In this document: positions 1 through 12,649 of the stretch, in pieces
How positions within the stretch are numbered: the stretch's first letter is position 1
Layout of the letters: the number at the start of each line of letters is the position of its first letter
Assembly (NCBI GenBank): GCA_004352715.1
Contig: SCFE01000092.1
Location: 805,993 to 869,992, forward strand
Length of the DNA: 64,000 bases
Reading direction: 5' to 3'
Source: Hofstenia miamia
Taxonomy: Eukaryota; Xenacoelomorpha; Acoela
The notes under the pieces: model-generated
What the model saw: the letters and a program-made list of their open reading frames with translations, nothing else
Databases searched by the model: none
Told to the model about the DNA's origin: nothing
Translations under genes and position numbers: made by a program

Positions 1-779
1 CATGATCACTAAATGATTCAAACATTAAAGATTTGTAAGAAATTTCAGAATTAGTAAAAAAGTAATCAATTAAATTGTTCATGCGAGTTGGACAAACCGT
101 ATTTACACAATGAAGGTTACAAGTAGCACACAATTCATTTATAGAATTTCGTTCATAAGAGTTAAAGTAATTAATATTAAAGTCACCGAATATATTTAGA
201 GAGTTATAATCATTACATATTTCAGATATTTCGTATATTTTATAATTTAAATATTCGACTAGATAATTTTTATTTGGATTATAAGTTATGTTTATCAAAT
301 CTTTTTGGAAACAGTTCTTTATTGATTTTATTTCTATCCACAGCGATTCAAATATTCCGTGATTAAGTTCATATTCAGATTTACGGGTTGGCTTTAAAGA
401 TTTTGGCACAATTATCATAAGTCCACCACCTCAACCTATTCGATTCTTACTAAAAACCTCAAAATATTGTCGGTCTGGGTAAAACAAGTTAGGGTCGATA
501 TCAGGCTTAAGCCAGGTTTCTGTAATTATGAATATTGCATTTTTTCCAATTTTTGTAATTAACTTTAAGAAATCGTTTCTGTTTGCATTAGGACTTCTAG
601 CGTTTATATATATATATATATTTGAAGTTATCAGAACAGTTTTTTAATTTGAGTTCAATTTCTTTTTCACTTAGCATAGGACCTGGATTTGTTTCTATGT
701 CACCAGAAAGGATTAATTTTTAAAAAAAATACCTAATAAGTTGTTTATAAATCAATGTACTTAATTTGGTAGTACACAT
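1..779 (-). pseudogene. non-LTR retrotransposon ORF start: 2A-like peptide plus APE endonuclease (runs off window)
   Basis: Read on the minus strand. A possible ATG at 779 opens a short leader that runs into a T-run (about 721-728). After a one-base frame change the frame reads KLILSGDIETNPGP (2A core at 678-704), the D-x-E-x-N-P-G-P consensus of ribosome-skipping 2A peptides. About 25 codons later an (AT)n tract near 603-620 breaks the frame again. Then an APE-type endonuclease follows, with ITETWL near 515, a GGG-LMI strand near 420-440 (one stop just before it), GDFNINY near 170-190 and SDH at the window edge. An N-terminal 2A followed by endonuclease is known in CR1-like LINEs of several invertebrates; assignment to that clade is inference. 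The two slips and one stop make this copy inactive. The reverse transcriptase would lie outside the window. Confidence 0.8.
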
Positions 780-1136
780 GTAGTAATTGAGATGTGAGTG
801 CTTTCTGTTTTGTGCTCGGATGTGAGCATGTATATAATATATAGTTAAATTTCGAAAAGCAAAATATATAACTAAATAATAAATAAAAAAATTTACCAGT
901 TTGATTGATTTAGGCATTTTGAGGATAGAGGGATGAGGTCGGAAAGAGACATCGACGCGTTGAGGAGCTTGTGACTTTGAAAATGTTACTCTTACACCAG
1001 TTAAGTGTTGTTGAGATGGATTATTCAGGTATATATCATAAGAATATTTACCTTTAACCATGATGTTTATATCCGTTCGCAAACTTAAAAATTTCGTTAT
1101 CAGATCCTTGTAACTGTAAATGATCATTGGTTTAAT
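780..1136 (-). other. unassigned open stretch between two LINE pieces
   Basis: A minus-strand frame stays open here and reads like protein (YDIYLNNPSQQHL, FSKSQAPQRVDVSF), ending in a possible splice donor near 896. I do not recognise it. It could be 5-prime leader of the 2A retrotransposon to its right on the minus strand, or unrelated sequence joined to the truncated reverse transcriptase at 1137. Confidence 0.25.
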
Positions 1137-1810
1137 TGAGATTGGGAGGGCCCAAAGATGTTCCCTGTGGAACACCAACATTTGCTATACGAATTGCAGA
1201 ATTACACTTTCATAAATTGTGAAATGATAAGACGGTGAGGAACACGATCATAAGCTTTGCTGAGATCTAAACAAAACATTCGGATGTATTCGAATTTCTT
1301 GCAAGTCTCAAAAAATGAAGCAAAGCAAAGTTGGTTGATGAATACTTATGGAAGCAAAATTGATTTTTTGAGAGATTTATTGTAGCTATTACTAATGAAG
1401 TTGTCAGACAGTAGCCTTTCAAAGATTCTAGGTAAAATTGGAGTAACGGAAATGGGTCATAGCGTATCCAATGAAGTCACTTCCACTGCCTTAGGAAGTG
1501 GTGAGACAACCGAGAGGTTAAAAATATTTAGGAAAAATACTTTGTGCAATGCACTATTATAAATATATAGAAGATGCTCTGCAATATTGTGTGCATTTTT
1601 CTTTATAGGCCACGAAGGTATATCATCGTGACCCACAGAAGTAACTTTGTAATACTTAAGCGCACAATAAACTTGCTGCAAAGTAAATGCAACAGGGATT
1701 TGGCCAGAGCAGCTATTGATATCAGGTATCTCATAATTCTGTCCAGTCGAAATATTTTGCGGAAATCCAGATCAACTCTTGAAAGAAGAAATTTTAGCTA
1801 AAATAATTTT
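1137..1810 (-). pseudogene. reverse transcriptase fragment of a CR1/Jockey-type LINE
   Basis: Minus-strand translation shows the reverse-transcriptase order expected of APE-type LINEs: HDDIPSWPIKKNA (a degraded GPDGIP block), VVSPLPK followed by PISVTPILPRIFERL, then after an apparent deletion FCLDLSKAYDRVPHRL (motif A with the first catalytic Asp) and VGVPQGTSLGP (motif B). The YxDD motif and everything after it are missing because homology stops near 1140. Several in-frame stops are present. It sits upstream, in minus-strand sense, of the 2A-endonuclease piece, which is the reverse of the order inside one LINE, so these are two separate insertions. Confidence 0.8.
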
Positions 1811-2619
1811 TAATGCAAGCGGTTATAATATTTGCAACATGGTGGCTATGCTTTCGAAGTAGAGACTGTTTTTTCCTGATATGGTATTTAGAAAAACTAC
1901 AGTTGAGATTGAGAAGGTTCTTTTATTATTTCCAATAAGCTTTCCATGGCTGGGTTTGGGTCAGATAGATTAAAAATTTCGCCAAAATTTGTGCAGTCCA
2001 ATGCAAGTATCAAATTTGTTTTAAAATGTTGTCGCTGATCTCTAAAAGTAGCCATCCTTCTTAGGGTAGGAATTCTTTCTTTGGCTCAACAATAAGTGCC
2101 AAATAATCGGTATCCAAATTTAGCCTTGTTAAAAAAGTAGCTTTCAAAGCATGTCTTATGATAAACAAAAACGTAATCAAGCTTAGAAGTTACATGAGTT
2201 TTTCAACGGTAGAGAGGCTTGAGCCCTAGTTCCTAAATGCAAAAGATGCAAAACTCTACAGCAAAATACCCAAGTTCGCTTATCATTCCCTGAAAGAAAT
2301 CACCCCAAGAGAGAAAGTTACTCAACAAGGCCTCCGCATGAACAAAACCCAGGAACAGATATCCAAATAAAATGTATCGGTAGAGTAAATTTAAAAAAAA
2401 ATATTAGAATATTATAGCTCTCTCTATATAAGTCAAATGAATTTTCTGATTTATGTCAATAAATTCAAATCTTAATTCGAATTTCAGAATACTGTTGAGC
2501 TTCTATAGGATACTATGCCATTCTTTAGCTTCGTTATATGATTATATTAGTTTCTGAATTATATAGACTACGGCAGCCGAAATTAAAAAAAAGATAATTT
2601 TCAAATAGCTGAAATAAGT
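1811..2619. other. no gene recognised; short repeat shared with P450 flank
   Basis: AT-rich with no convincing coding frame. A stretch of about 45 bp at 2357-2404 (starting atatccaaataaaatgtatc) recurs at 2651-2700 and again at 7681-7725, so the left flank of the P450 duplicate was already repetitive. Confidence 0.4.
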
Positions 2620-5600
2620 AGGTCTATGCACAAGATGTTATATGAAAAGCAAAATATCCAAATAAAATGTATCTGTAGAGTAAATTTAAAAAAAATTTCA
2701 GAAAATTCTAAAGAAAGTGGAATAATCATAAATAACGATAAACAAATCCGTTTTTTAGTTTTCACATAGTAACTTAAACTTATAAATATTCTATGATTTA
2801 AGAAACTCATTTATTTGTAATGACAAAATAAGTATTTGTTGATCAATAACTTAACTGCAAATATATCTATTTGATCATGGTTAAAGTGCACATTTTCATT
2901 TTTATCCAAACATTCATAGTGCACACTGCACATAAGTGAACCAATATTGACAAGTGAAAATACAATATAAGGAAGACTATACTCACAATGGTACACTTAG
3001 GAAAATGTTCACTGAAAACCAGTTTGGATTTACAGTTTCTGACAATTTCAATTCTGTGAGTAGTTCTTCATTTAATTATTTTTCATTTATTTTTAAAATA
3101 TGTTTATCTTTTCGAAGATGTAAACGGCTAATTTTAAAAAACACTAACTAGTATTTTGCAATTACTGATATCAACCAAATGATATATTTAATGTACCAAT
3201 ATTTAGATTTCGAAATTCAACATTTTTATCGCTTGTAGTACTTTGATAGCGACCTATATACTTTATAAATTATGGAATGGCATCAAAATTAGAAGCAAAT
3301 TACCAAGGTTCCCTGGGGTTTACTACCCTCTACTTGGCAACTACAAATATGAAATCAGAGGAGAAGAAGGATTGGAATATAAGTTGCTCAATTCACAAAG
3401 AGAAAAAAAATCAGACGCTATCACAATTAGTCTTCCCGGATTTAATACCTACAATGTCATCATAACTGATTATAAATTAGCAAAGGTATTTAAACGTATT
3501 TAATTTTAATTTAAGATGGGAAATGCGACATGAAAATTTAAAAGAGAAAACTTATTTAAGTTTTCATTAATATTATATGTGTGATTGAACATTGCAGAAA
3601 ATATTTTAAAATAGTTTTTCAAATTTATAACTTTGTTCAAATTCACTTTGAAGATATATTCAAGAAGGGCATCTCACTTGTGAAATTATATTGGTTTACA
3701 CTATGAAATGAGAGACAGCTTTTAAGATTCCCAAGCTAATAACAATTATATTTTAAGAATAATTGTCTGCTATTGGCTTTAAATTTGATACGCAAATGAA
3801 TGACGTAGTTTTATTATTAAAAAGAAAACATCAAGTTAAAATTAGGTGGAACTATATCCCGTAGTTGCTGTTTAATATAATAAGAAAAATTGTAAAATCT
3901 TTCAGAAATCAATTACTGTTTAGTAAATCAGCGAGAATACATTCTACACTTTGACTTAAATTACAATCAAATATCAATGTCAATGAAAATTTTGATTTGT
4001 TATGTTATTTATTGAAGTAATAAAAAAGTCTGTAACCCAACCAATGTTATATAGTTATAATGATATGTTTTAGGAGTGCTTTGTCAAAAATGGAGCTCAC
4101 ACAAGTGCTAGAATGTTTTCATTGGTGGAAAGATATTCATATTACTTAGAAAAGTTTTTCATGCCTAAATTTGCGCTTGCATTCTCAAGTGGAAAATATT
4201 GGCATGACACGCGTCGCAAAGCTTTTGGTTGTTTAAGAGAATTGGGTGTTGGCAAAAATCGTTTTTAGGAGACAAATGTATTTTTCATAAATATTTAACT
4301 GTTTGTTTAAATAATAATTATTCGATAGTAGAAATAAATATTCTCCTATATTTTATAATTTAAAATGCTAAATTCATTATCTATATGACTAATATATTCT
4401 TAAAAATAGATTTTTAGATTAATGTTGAAGCAGAATATCTTATTGAAAGTATATCTTCATGCAAAGGCCTTAGTTCTAACGAATATCTAAAGAATGTGTT
4501 TGCCACTGCTACCACGAATGTCATTTGTCAACTTTGCTTTGGAATGCGTTTCTCTTATGACAATCCAGAATTCAAATTCCTGTATCAAAACATAGATTCT
4601 TTCTTGGGAGGCAGTTTTATATTTAACACTAAAATATTTCTTCCTAAGTTTCTAAGAACAGCGCCCTTCATGTACAATAAAAAAGTGGAATTATTTGTTT
4701 CATCAATTACTAATATTCAAGACTTCATCCGTAAACAAGTGAAAAGACAACAGAAGCATTTGCGGGAAAATTATGAAGATTTTGAAATTACTCAAGAAGA
4801 TTGTCTCCTGAAAACATTTGTTAAGGACTTCCACAAAAATCCCAATAAGAAAGAAGAAGACATGATGACATCAATTATGTTTGATATGTTCGTTGCAGGA
4901 ACAGATACTACCAGCTTAACATTGGTATGGGCTGTATACTTTCTTCGCAATCATCAGGATATTCAACAAACTCTAAAACAAGAAATTGCTGAAAATATTA
5001 CTTCTGATCAAATTGTGTACAGTGATATCCATAAGCTGCATTTATGTCACGCATTTTTACTTGAATCATTGCGTTACGGAGCAATCGCACCAGTCGCTGT
5101 ACCACACTTGGCAACAAAAGAATTCTCTGCAAATGGCTATACATTTCCTAAGGGTACGATACTTGATTACTCCATTTTCTGCATGAATCGTGATAATAAA
5201 GTTTTCAAAAACCCGGACAATTTCGATATCAACAACTTTCTTAACAATGGCATTGTTGAAGTGCCTGATGGATATATCCCTTTTGGAATTGGGCCTAGAA
5301 TATGTTTTGGGGAGAAGATAGCACGCATTGAGGCGTTCGTATTTTTGACTAATATCATCAAAAACTTTTCATTTTCTACAATAAACAGCAATGATAGTAC
5401 CATTGATGATGAAGCAATATTAGCACTTGTGCGAAATCCAAAGCCTTTTGGTGTGAATATAAGCATTGATTAATTTGAATTTGGTTTAAATTAGTTTTAA
5501 ACTTTGTAGTGAATTAGAAGTGTTTTTGTAGAGATTCAAATATAGGCTGATTATCTATTCCATTGAATACCAAATGATAATATTTTAAGATATTTTATCA

Positions 5601-7508
5601 AACATGTTTGTATCCATTGCTATTGATCAACTAGACCCTTTGAAATTTTGGTCACACTCATTTTTTATTGTGGACACTTTTGTTAAATAACATATTTCTT
5701 CATGTGCTGTTAAACATTGAATATGTTTTATATCATTATCTTTATGAATAGCATTGATAGAATCGACAAATAAATCGTGAAGCAACTTAACACAACACCC
5801 AAACTATTTACCCATTTTAAGGTTTTATCAATTCAACAGTTGATGCTATTTTTTGTTTTAGTTTTAATGTAAAGTTAGAAACGTCCTACTTAGCAGAGGC
5901 TAAGTAACTGCGGTGGCTAGAAGAGCTGGAGCCCGGCCTCTTCTACAATAATAGTCCCAGGTGGCATTAAATATTTTAGAATTAAGAAATTTAAGCCTCG
6001 TCTAGGAAGGATCTTAATTAAACCCCTCCAATAATAATATTTCTCTTTAGCTCCTTCTACCTAATACAATTAACGTTTATCGAAAGTAGTCATTAGAATT
6101 TGCCTGCTATATCCTGTATTTTGATTATTCAATTCATGTCCCCTAAAGAGTAATCACAGTTCGTCGTCTGCCTACTTAATACAATTACCGCTTTTCAAAC
6201 CATGTACTCGATTTTGTCTGTTATGTCTTGAGCAGAAATGTAATCGGATCCGAAATTTTAAGCCGATTTGATTCCAATCGGAAACATTAAAATCGAGATT
6301 CGAGTTTTTGAGTTCACCAGTTCATCTGTCTGTAATTCTTGATACTCAAGAAGAAATTCTCTTTCTGATTAGCTTGATGACACTTGTGTTGACAAAGGAC
6401 TTTAACTATTTGAAAGCTTTGTAATAATATAATTCTTAAAATAGTCACTCATTACAACCATAATATATTACATGGATTCTAAGCAATTGACATTGCTATT
6501 ATCTTCCCTTCTCTTAGCAATATTATTATGTGCAAATCCAAAAATCAACATTTTGCAAATATAATATGAACTGAAGATGCTTCAAGCAACAAAACATTTT
6601 AAAATTATTTTAATAATATTAGCATATGCGTATATTTAACGTAACAGTAGCCTAATTTAATGTATTGTAATCGTACATATTTGCTGCAAAATTCGAAAAG
6701 GTCACACAGAATACATGCAAACAATTTTGATTACAACATCCATTCATTGCTAGCAGAAAATAACTGCAAAATTTGAGCTTTATCTTCGGTTTGTAGAATT
6801 GTGTATCATTTTTATTGAATACGAAATTCCCTAGTATTATATATTAATAAGAGAAGGCTGGAATATTATTCAATCTCTACAGTGGGATAGTCGAATGTAT
6901 TTTTGAAAAATTTATTTGAATTTCAACTATATAATTTTGATTTTTTGCTTTTTATTAAATATGATGACCTACAGTACTGGGAATATAAAATCGACCACAT
7001 TGCTATTTTGAATAAATAATGAACATTCATTGGATAGAGTGTGTCTAAGATTATAACTAAGTGTTACTTTGATCCTTCAAGTTCTTTCAAGTTCTTATAA
7101 GAATTTTTAAAATGGTCGCTAAAATTAGAATAAAATCAGTTTGGTTCTTTAAACAGTTGCATTGTAGTATATGCCTTATTACCTTTGTTTTCAAGAGCCC
7201 AAAATCAATTCTGTGTTCCATTAATGCATTGAATTGCATTCTGAAAGTTTAAAATTACTTAGCTTAAGTTATCATGTAAAATAATATTTATTTGCCAAAT
7301 TTAAATAACTTCATGTAATTTTGAAGGGAACAGTTCCAATGTCATGCTTTAAAAAACCAAGCAAATAATTTTTAAGTTGAAGTCGCACTTTTAATTAGCC
7401 TTATAAGAAATTGAAAGATATTGAAAGATCTTTTAAGTTGAAATTTCCACATAAATTTATATCCAAGGCAATTGATATTTTTCAAGTAAACAACATGGAA
7501 TAAATATA
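2620..7508 (+). repeat. segmental copy A carrying a P450 gene
   Basis: Almost colinear with 7628-12586. The offset is 5,028 bp up to exon 3 of the P450, 5,073 bp after it and 5,078 bp at the right end; the jumps reflect a 45-bp deletion in copy A and small indels. Only scattered substitutions separate the copies. The right end is a single ambiguous n at 7509, following the same bases that precede the n at 12587. The non-genic part (5480-7508) shows no coding frame. Confidence 0.85.
2988..5473 (+). pseudogene. cytochrome P450 (CYP2-clan-like), copy A, exon 3 donor deleted
   Basis: Exons match copy B: 2988-3055, 3239-3485, 4074 to about 4268, and 4418-5473. Exons 1, 2 and 4 are open and carry the membrane anchor, the I-helix AGTDTTS, the K-helix ESLR and the heme loop FGIGPRICFG. 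In exon 3 a 45-bp deletion removes the last codons and the GT donor; the frame runs from the KNR codons into TTT TAG. The break points share TTT, so slippage or microhomology deletion is likely. Downstream bases (ttaggagacaaatgta) match scrap copy C better than copy B. If the assembly is right this copy cannot make full-length enzyme. It may also be a null allele of the copy B gene rather than a paralogue. Confidence 0.85.
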
Positions 7509-7509
7509 N
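7509..7509. other. single-n scaffold join
   Basis: One isolated lower-case n after ...caacatggaataaatata. The same 5-prime context precedes the n at 12587, while the 3-prime context differs. Some scaffolders write one n where contigs are predicted to overlap but no overlap is found. That reading is inference, but it makes adjacency of the P450 copies uncertain. Confidence 0.7.
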
Positions 7510-7627
7510 TCTCTTCCTCGGTTATCTTATTTCATTAATTTTTCGAAAGGAGCTAAAAGACTATGCATCCTTTATATAATATTGAGAAGATTAATAAATT
7601 CAATCATCATTTCTAAGTTAAAATATG
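7510..7627. other. unique sequence between P450 copies
   Basis: About 118 bp not shared with copy A, lying between the n at 7509 and the start of copy B homology. No feature recognised. Confidence 0.4.
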
Positions 7628-10600
7628 TTCAAATAGCTGAATTAATTAGGTCTATGCACAAGATATTATATGAAAACCAAAATATCAAAATAAAATGTAT
7701 CGGTAGAGTAAATTTAATAAAAATTTCAGAAAATTCTAAAGAAAGTGGAATAATCATAAATAACCAAAAACCGATCTGTTTTTTACTTTTCACATAGTAA
7801 CTTAAACTTATAAATATTCTATGATTTAAGAAACTCATTTATTTGTAATGACAAAATAAGTATTTGTTGATCAATAACTTAACTGCAAATATATCTATTT
7901 GATCATGCTTAAAGTGCACATTTTCATTTTTATCCAAACATTCATAGTGCACACTGCACATAAGTGAACCAATATTGACAAGTGAAAATACAATATAAGG
8001 AAGACTATACTCACAATGGTACACTTAGGAAAATGTTCACTGAAAACCAGTTTGGATTTACAGTTTCTGACAATTTCAATTCTGTGAGTAGTTCTTCATT
8101 TAATTATTTTTCATTTATTTTTAAAATATGTTTATCTTTTCGAAGATGTAAACGGCTAATTTTAAAAAACACTAACTAGTATTTAGCAATTACTGATATC
8201 AACCAAATGATATATTTAATGTACCAATATTTAGATTTCGAAATTCAACATTTTTATCGCTTGTAGTACTTTGATAGCGACCTATATACTTTATAAATTA
8301 TGGAATGGCATCAAAATTAGAAGCAAATTACCAAGGTTCCCTGGGGTTTACTACCCTCTACTTGGCAACTACAAATATGAAATAAGAGGAGAAGAAGGAT
8401 TGGAATATAAGTTGCTCAATTCACAAAGAGAAAAAAAATCAGACGCTATCACAATTAGTCTTCCCGGATTTAATACCTACAATGTCATCATAACTGATTA
8501 TAAATTAGCAAAGGTATTTAAACGTATTTAATTTTAATTTAAGATGGGAAATGCGACATGAAAATTTAAAAGAGAAAACTTATTTAAGTTTTCATTAATA
8601 TTATATGTGTGATTGAACATTGCAGAAAATATTTTAAAATAGTTTTTCAAAGTTATAACTTTGTTCAAATTCACTTTGAAGATATATTCAAGAAGGGCAT
8701 CTCACTTGTGAAATTATATTGGTTTACACTATGAAATGAGAGACAGCTTTTAAGATTCCCAAGCTAATAACAATTATATTTTAAGAATAATTGTCTGCTA
8801 TTGGCTTTAAATTTGATACGCAAATGAATGACGTAGTTTTATTATTAAAAAGAAAACATCAAGTTAAAATTAGGTGGAACTATATCCCGTAGTTGCTGTT
8901 TAATATAATAAGAAAAATTGTAAAATCTTTCAGAAATCAATTACTGTTTAGTAAATCAGCGAGAATACATTCTACACTTTGACTTAAATTACAATCAAAT
9001 ATCAATGTCAATGAAAATTTTGATTTGTTATGTTATTTATTGAAGTAATAAAAAAGTCTGTAACCCAACCAATGTTATATAGTTATAATGATATGTTTTA
9101 GGAGTGCTTTGTCAAAAATGGAGCTCACACAAGTGCTAGAATGTTTTCATTGGTGGAAAGATATTCATATTACTTAGAAAAGTTTTTCATGCCTAAATTT
9201 GCGCTTGCATTCTCAAGTGGAAAATATTGGCATGACACGCGTCGCAAAGCTTTTGGTTGTTTAAGAGAATTGGGTGTTGGCAAAAATCGTTTAGAAGAAT
9301 TGGTAAATTTCTCAGTATATTGTATATATTCTACTTTTTAAGAGGCAAATTTATTTTTCATAAATATTTAACTGTTTGTTTAAATAATAATTATTCGATA
9401 GTAGAAATAAATATTCTCCTATATTTTATAATTTAAAATGCTAAATTCATTATCTATATGACTAATGTATTCTTAAAAATAGATTTTTAGATTAATGTTG
9501 AAGCAGAATATCTTATTGAAAGTATATCTTCATGCAAAGGCCTTAGTTCTAACGAATATCTAAAGAATGTGTTTGCCACTGCTACCACGAATGTCATTTG
9601 TCAACTTTGCTTTGGAATGCGTTTCTCTTATGACAATCCAGAATTCAAATTCCTTTATAAAAACATAGATTCTTTCTTGGGAGGCAGTTTTATATTTAAC
9701 ACTAAAATATTTCTTCCTAAGTTTCTAAGAACAGCGCCCTTCATGTACAATAAAAAAGTGGAATTATTTGTTTCATCAATTACTAATATTCAAGACTTCA
9801 TCCGTAAACAAGTGAAAAGACAACAGAAGCATTTGCGGGAAAATTATGAAGATTTTGAAATTACTCAAGAAGATTGTCTCCTGAAAACATTTGTTAAGGA
9901 CTTCCACAAAAATCCCAATAAGAAAGAAGAAGACATGATGACATCAATTATGTTTGATATGTTCGTTGCAGGAACAGATACTACCAGCTTAACATTGGTA
10001 TGGGCTGTATACTTTCTTCGCAATCATCAGGATATTCAACAAACTCTAAAACAAGAAATTGCTGAAAATATTACTTCTGATCAAATTGTGTACAGTGATA
10101 TCCATAAGCTGCATTTATGTCACGCATTTTTACTTGAATCATTGCGTTACGGAGCAATCGCACCAGTCGCTGTACCACACTTGGCAACAAAAGAATTCTC
10201 TGCAAATGGCTATACATTTCCTAAGGGTACGATACTTGATTACTCCATTTTCTGCATGAATCGTGATAATAAAGTTTTCAAAAACCCGGACAATTTCGAT
10301 ATCAACAACTTTCTTAACAATGGCATTGTTGAAGTGCCTGATGGATATATCCCTTTTGGAATTGGGCCTAGAATATGTTTTGGGGAGAAGATAGCACGCA
10401 TTGAGGCTTTCGTATTTTTGACTAATATCATCAAAAACTTTTCATTTTCTACAATAAACAGCAATGATAGTACCATTGATGATGAAGCAATATTAGCACT
10501 TGTGCGAAATCCAAAGCCTTTTGGTGTGAATATAAGCATAGATTAATTTGAATTTGGTTTAAATTAGTTTTAAACTTTGTAGTGAATTAGAAGTGTTTTT

Positions 10601-12586
10601 GTAGAGATTCAAATACAGACAGATTATCTATTCCATTGAATACCAAATAATGATAATATTTTAAGATATTTTCTCAAACATGTTTGTATCGCATTGTTAT
10701 TGATCAACTATACCCTTTGAAATTTTGGTCACACTCATTTTTTATTGTGGACACTTTTGTTAAATAACCTATTTCTTTCATTTGCTATTAAACATTGAAT
10801 ATGTTTTATATCATTATGTTTATGAATAGCATTGATAGAATCGACCAATAAATCGTGAAGCAACTTAACACAACACCCAAACTATTTACCCATTTTAAGG
10901 TTTTATCAATTCAACAGTTGATGCTATTTTTTGTTTTAGTTTTAATGTAAAGGTAGAACCGCCCTACTTAGCAGAGGCTAAGTAACTGCGGTGGCTAGAA
11001 GAGCTGGAGCCCGGCCTCTTCTACAATAATAGTCCCAGGTGGCATTAAATATTTTAGAATTAAGAAATTTAAGCCTCGTCTAGGAAGGATCTTAATTAAA
11101 CCCCTCCAATAATAATATTTCTCTTTAGCTCCTTCTACCTAATACAATTAACGTTTATCGAAAGTAGTCATTAGAATTTGCCTGCTATATCCTGTATTTT
11201 GATTATTCAATTCATGTCCCCTAAAGAGTAATCACAGTTCGTCGTCTGCCTACTTAATACAATTACCGCTTTTCAAACCATGTACTCGATTTTGTCTGTT
11301 ATGTCTTGAGCAGAAATGTAATCGGATCCGAAATTTTAAGCCGATTTGATTCCAATCGGAAACATTAAAATCGAGATTCGAGTTTTTGAGTTCACCAGTT
11401 CATCTGTCTGTAATTCTTGATACTCAAGAAGAAATTCTCTTTCTGATTAGCTTGATGACACTTGTGTTGACAAAGGACTTTAACTATTTGAAAGCTTTGT
11501 AATAATATAATTCTTAAAATAGTCACTCATTACAACCATAATATATTACATGGATTCTAAGCAATTGACATTGCTATTATCTTCCCTTCTCTTAGCAATA
11601 TTATTATGTGCAAATCCAAAAATCAACATTTTGCAAATATAATATGAACTGAAGATGCTTCAAGCAACAAAACATTTTAAAATTATTTTAATAATATTAG
11701 CATATGCGTATATTTAACGTAACAGTAGCCTAATTTAATGTATTGTAATCGTACATATTTGCTGCAAAATTCGAAAAGGTCACACAGAATACATGCAAAC
11801 AATTTTGATTACAACATCCATTCATTGCTAGCAGAAAATAACTGCAAAATTTGAGCTTTATCTTCGGTTTGTAGAATTGTGTATCATTTTTATTGAATAC
11901 GAAATTCCCTAGTATTATATATTAATAAGAGAAGGCTGGAATATTATTCAATCTCTACAGTGGGATAGTCGAATGTATTTTTGAAAAATTTATTTGAATT
12001 TCAACTATATAATTTTGATTTTTTGCTTTTTATTAAATATGATGACCTACAGTACTGGGAATATAAAATCGACCACATTGCTATTTTGAATAAATAATGA
12101 ACATTCATTGGATAGAGTGTGTCTAAGATTATAACTAAGTGTTACTTTGATCCTTCAAGTTCTTTCAAGTTCTTATAAGAATTTTTAAAATGGTCGCTAA
12201 AATTAGAATAAAATCAGTTTGGTTCTTTAAACAGTTGCATTGTAGTATATGCCTTATTACCTTTGTTTTCAAGAGCCCAAAATCAATTCTGTGTTCCATT
12301 AATGCATTGAATTGCATTCTGAAAGTTTAAAATTACTTAGCTTAAGTTATCATGTAAAATAATATTTATTTGCCAAATTTAAATAACTTCATGTAATTTT
12401 GAAGGGAACAGTTCCAATGTCATGCTTTAAAAAACCAAGCAAATAATTTTTAAGTTGAAGTCGCACTTTTAATTAGCCTTATAAGAAATTGAAAGATATT
12501 GAAAGATCTTTTAAGTTGAAATTTCCACATAAATTTATATCCAAGGCAATTGATATTTTTCAAGTAAACAACATGGAATAAATATA
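7628..12586 (+). repeat. segmental copy B carrying the intact P450 gene
   Basis: Partner of 2620-7508. Homology begins at ttcaaatagctgaa and runs to the n at 12587. The 2-kb non-genic tail (10550-12586) is nearly identical to 5480-7508 and shows no gene. Possible poly(A) signals (aataaa) occur about 300 bp past the P450 stop in both copies. Confidence 0.85.
8016..10546 (+). CDS. cytochrome P450, CYP2-clan-like, four exons
   Basis: Exons 8016-8083, 8267-8513, 9102-9302 and 9491-10546, all with GT...AG junctions, join in frame to 523 residues, the usual P450 length. Exon 1 and the start of exon 2 together give a hydrophobic signal anchor ending in YILYKLWNG and then the proline-rich hinge KLPRFPG, as expected of a microsomal enzyme on the ER membrane. 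Exon 3 carries the C-helix W-x-x-x-R (YWHDTRRKAF, about residue 148). Exon 4 carries the I-helix AGTDTTS (about 332), the K-helix E-x-x-R (ESLR, about 387) and the heme-binding loop FGIGPRICFG with the axial Cys near 467. P450s of this clan are heme monooxygenases fed by NADPH-P450 reductase; the substrate cannot be inferred. The start is the first ATG that gives a spliceable anchor. Introns are 183, 588 and 188 bp. CYP2-clan placement rests on general layout only. Confidence 0.9.
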
Positions 12587-12587
12587 N
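12587..12587. other. single-n scaffold join
   Basis: Second isolated n, ending copy B at the equivalent of position 7509. Sequence beyond it (gatcaatttatttg...) differs from that beyond 7509, which suggests a branching point in the assembly graph. Confidence 0.7.
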
Positions 12588-12649
12588 GATCAATTTATTT
12601 GTTAAATTTGTTTAGCAATGTTGTTCTATTTTGTGTTAATCGCTGTAAA

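Noticed and set aside
2601-2810. Repeated small ORFs in P450 flanks (also 7629-7838)
   Set aside because: Identical in both copies only because the region is duplicated; no protein-like composition or motif.
3243-3503. 86-codon ORF at the P450 5-prime end as a stand-alone gene
   Set aside because: It is exon 2 plus intron read-through; the splice sites and phase join it to exon 1 at 2988-3055.
5167-5466. 99-codon minus-strand ORF opposite the P450 (also 10240-10539)
   Set aside because: Shadow of the conserved P450 exon 4 on the other strand.
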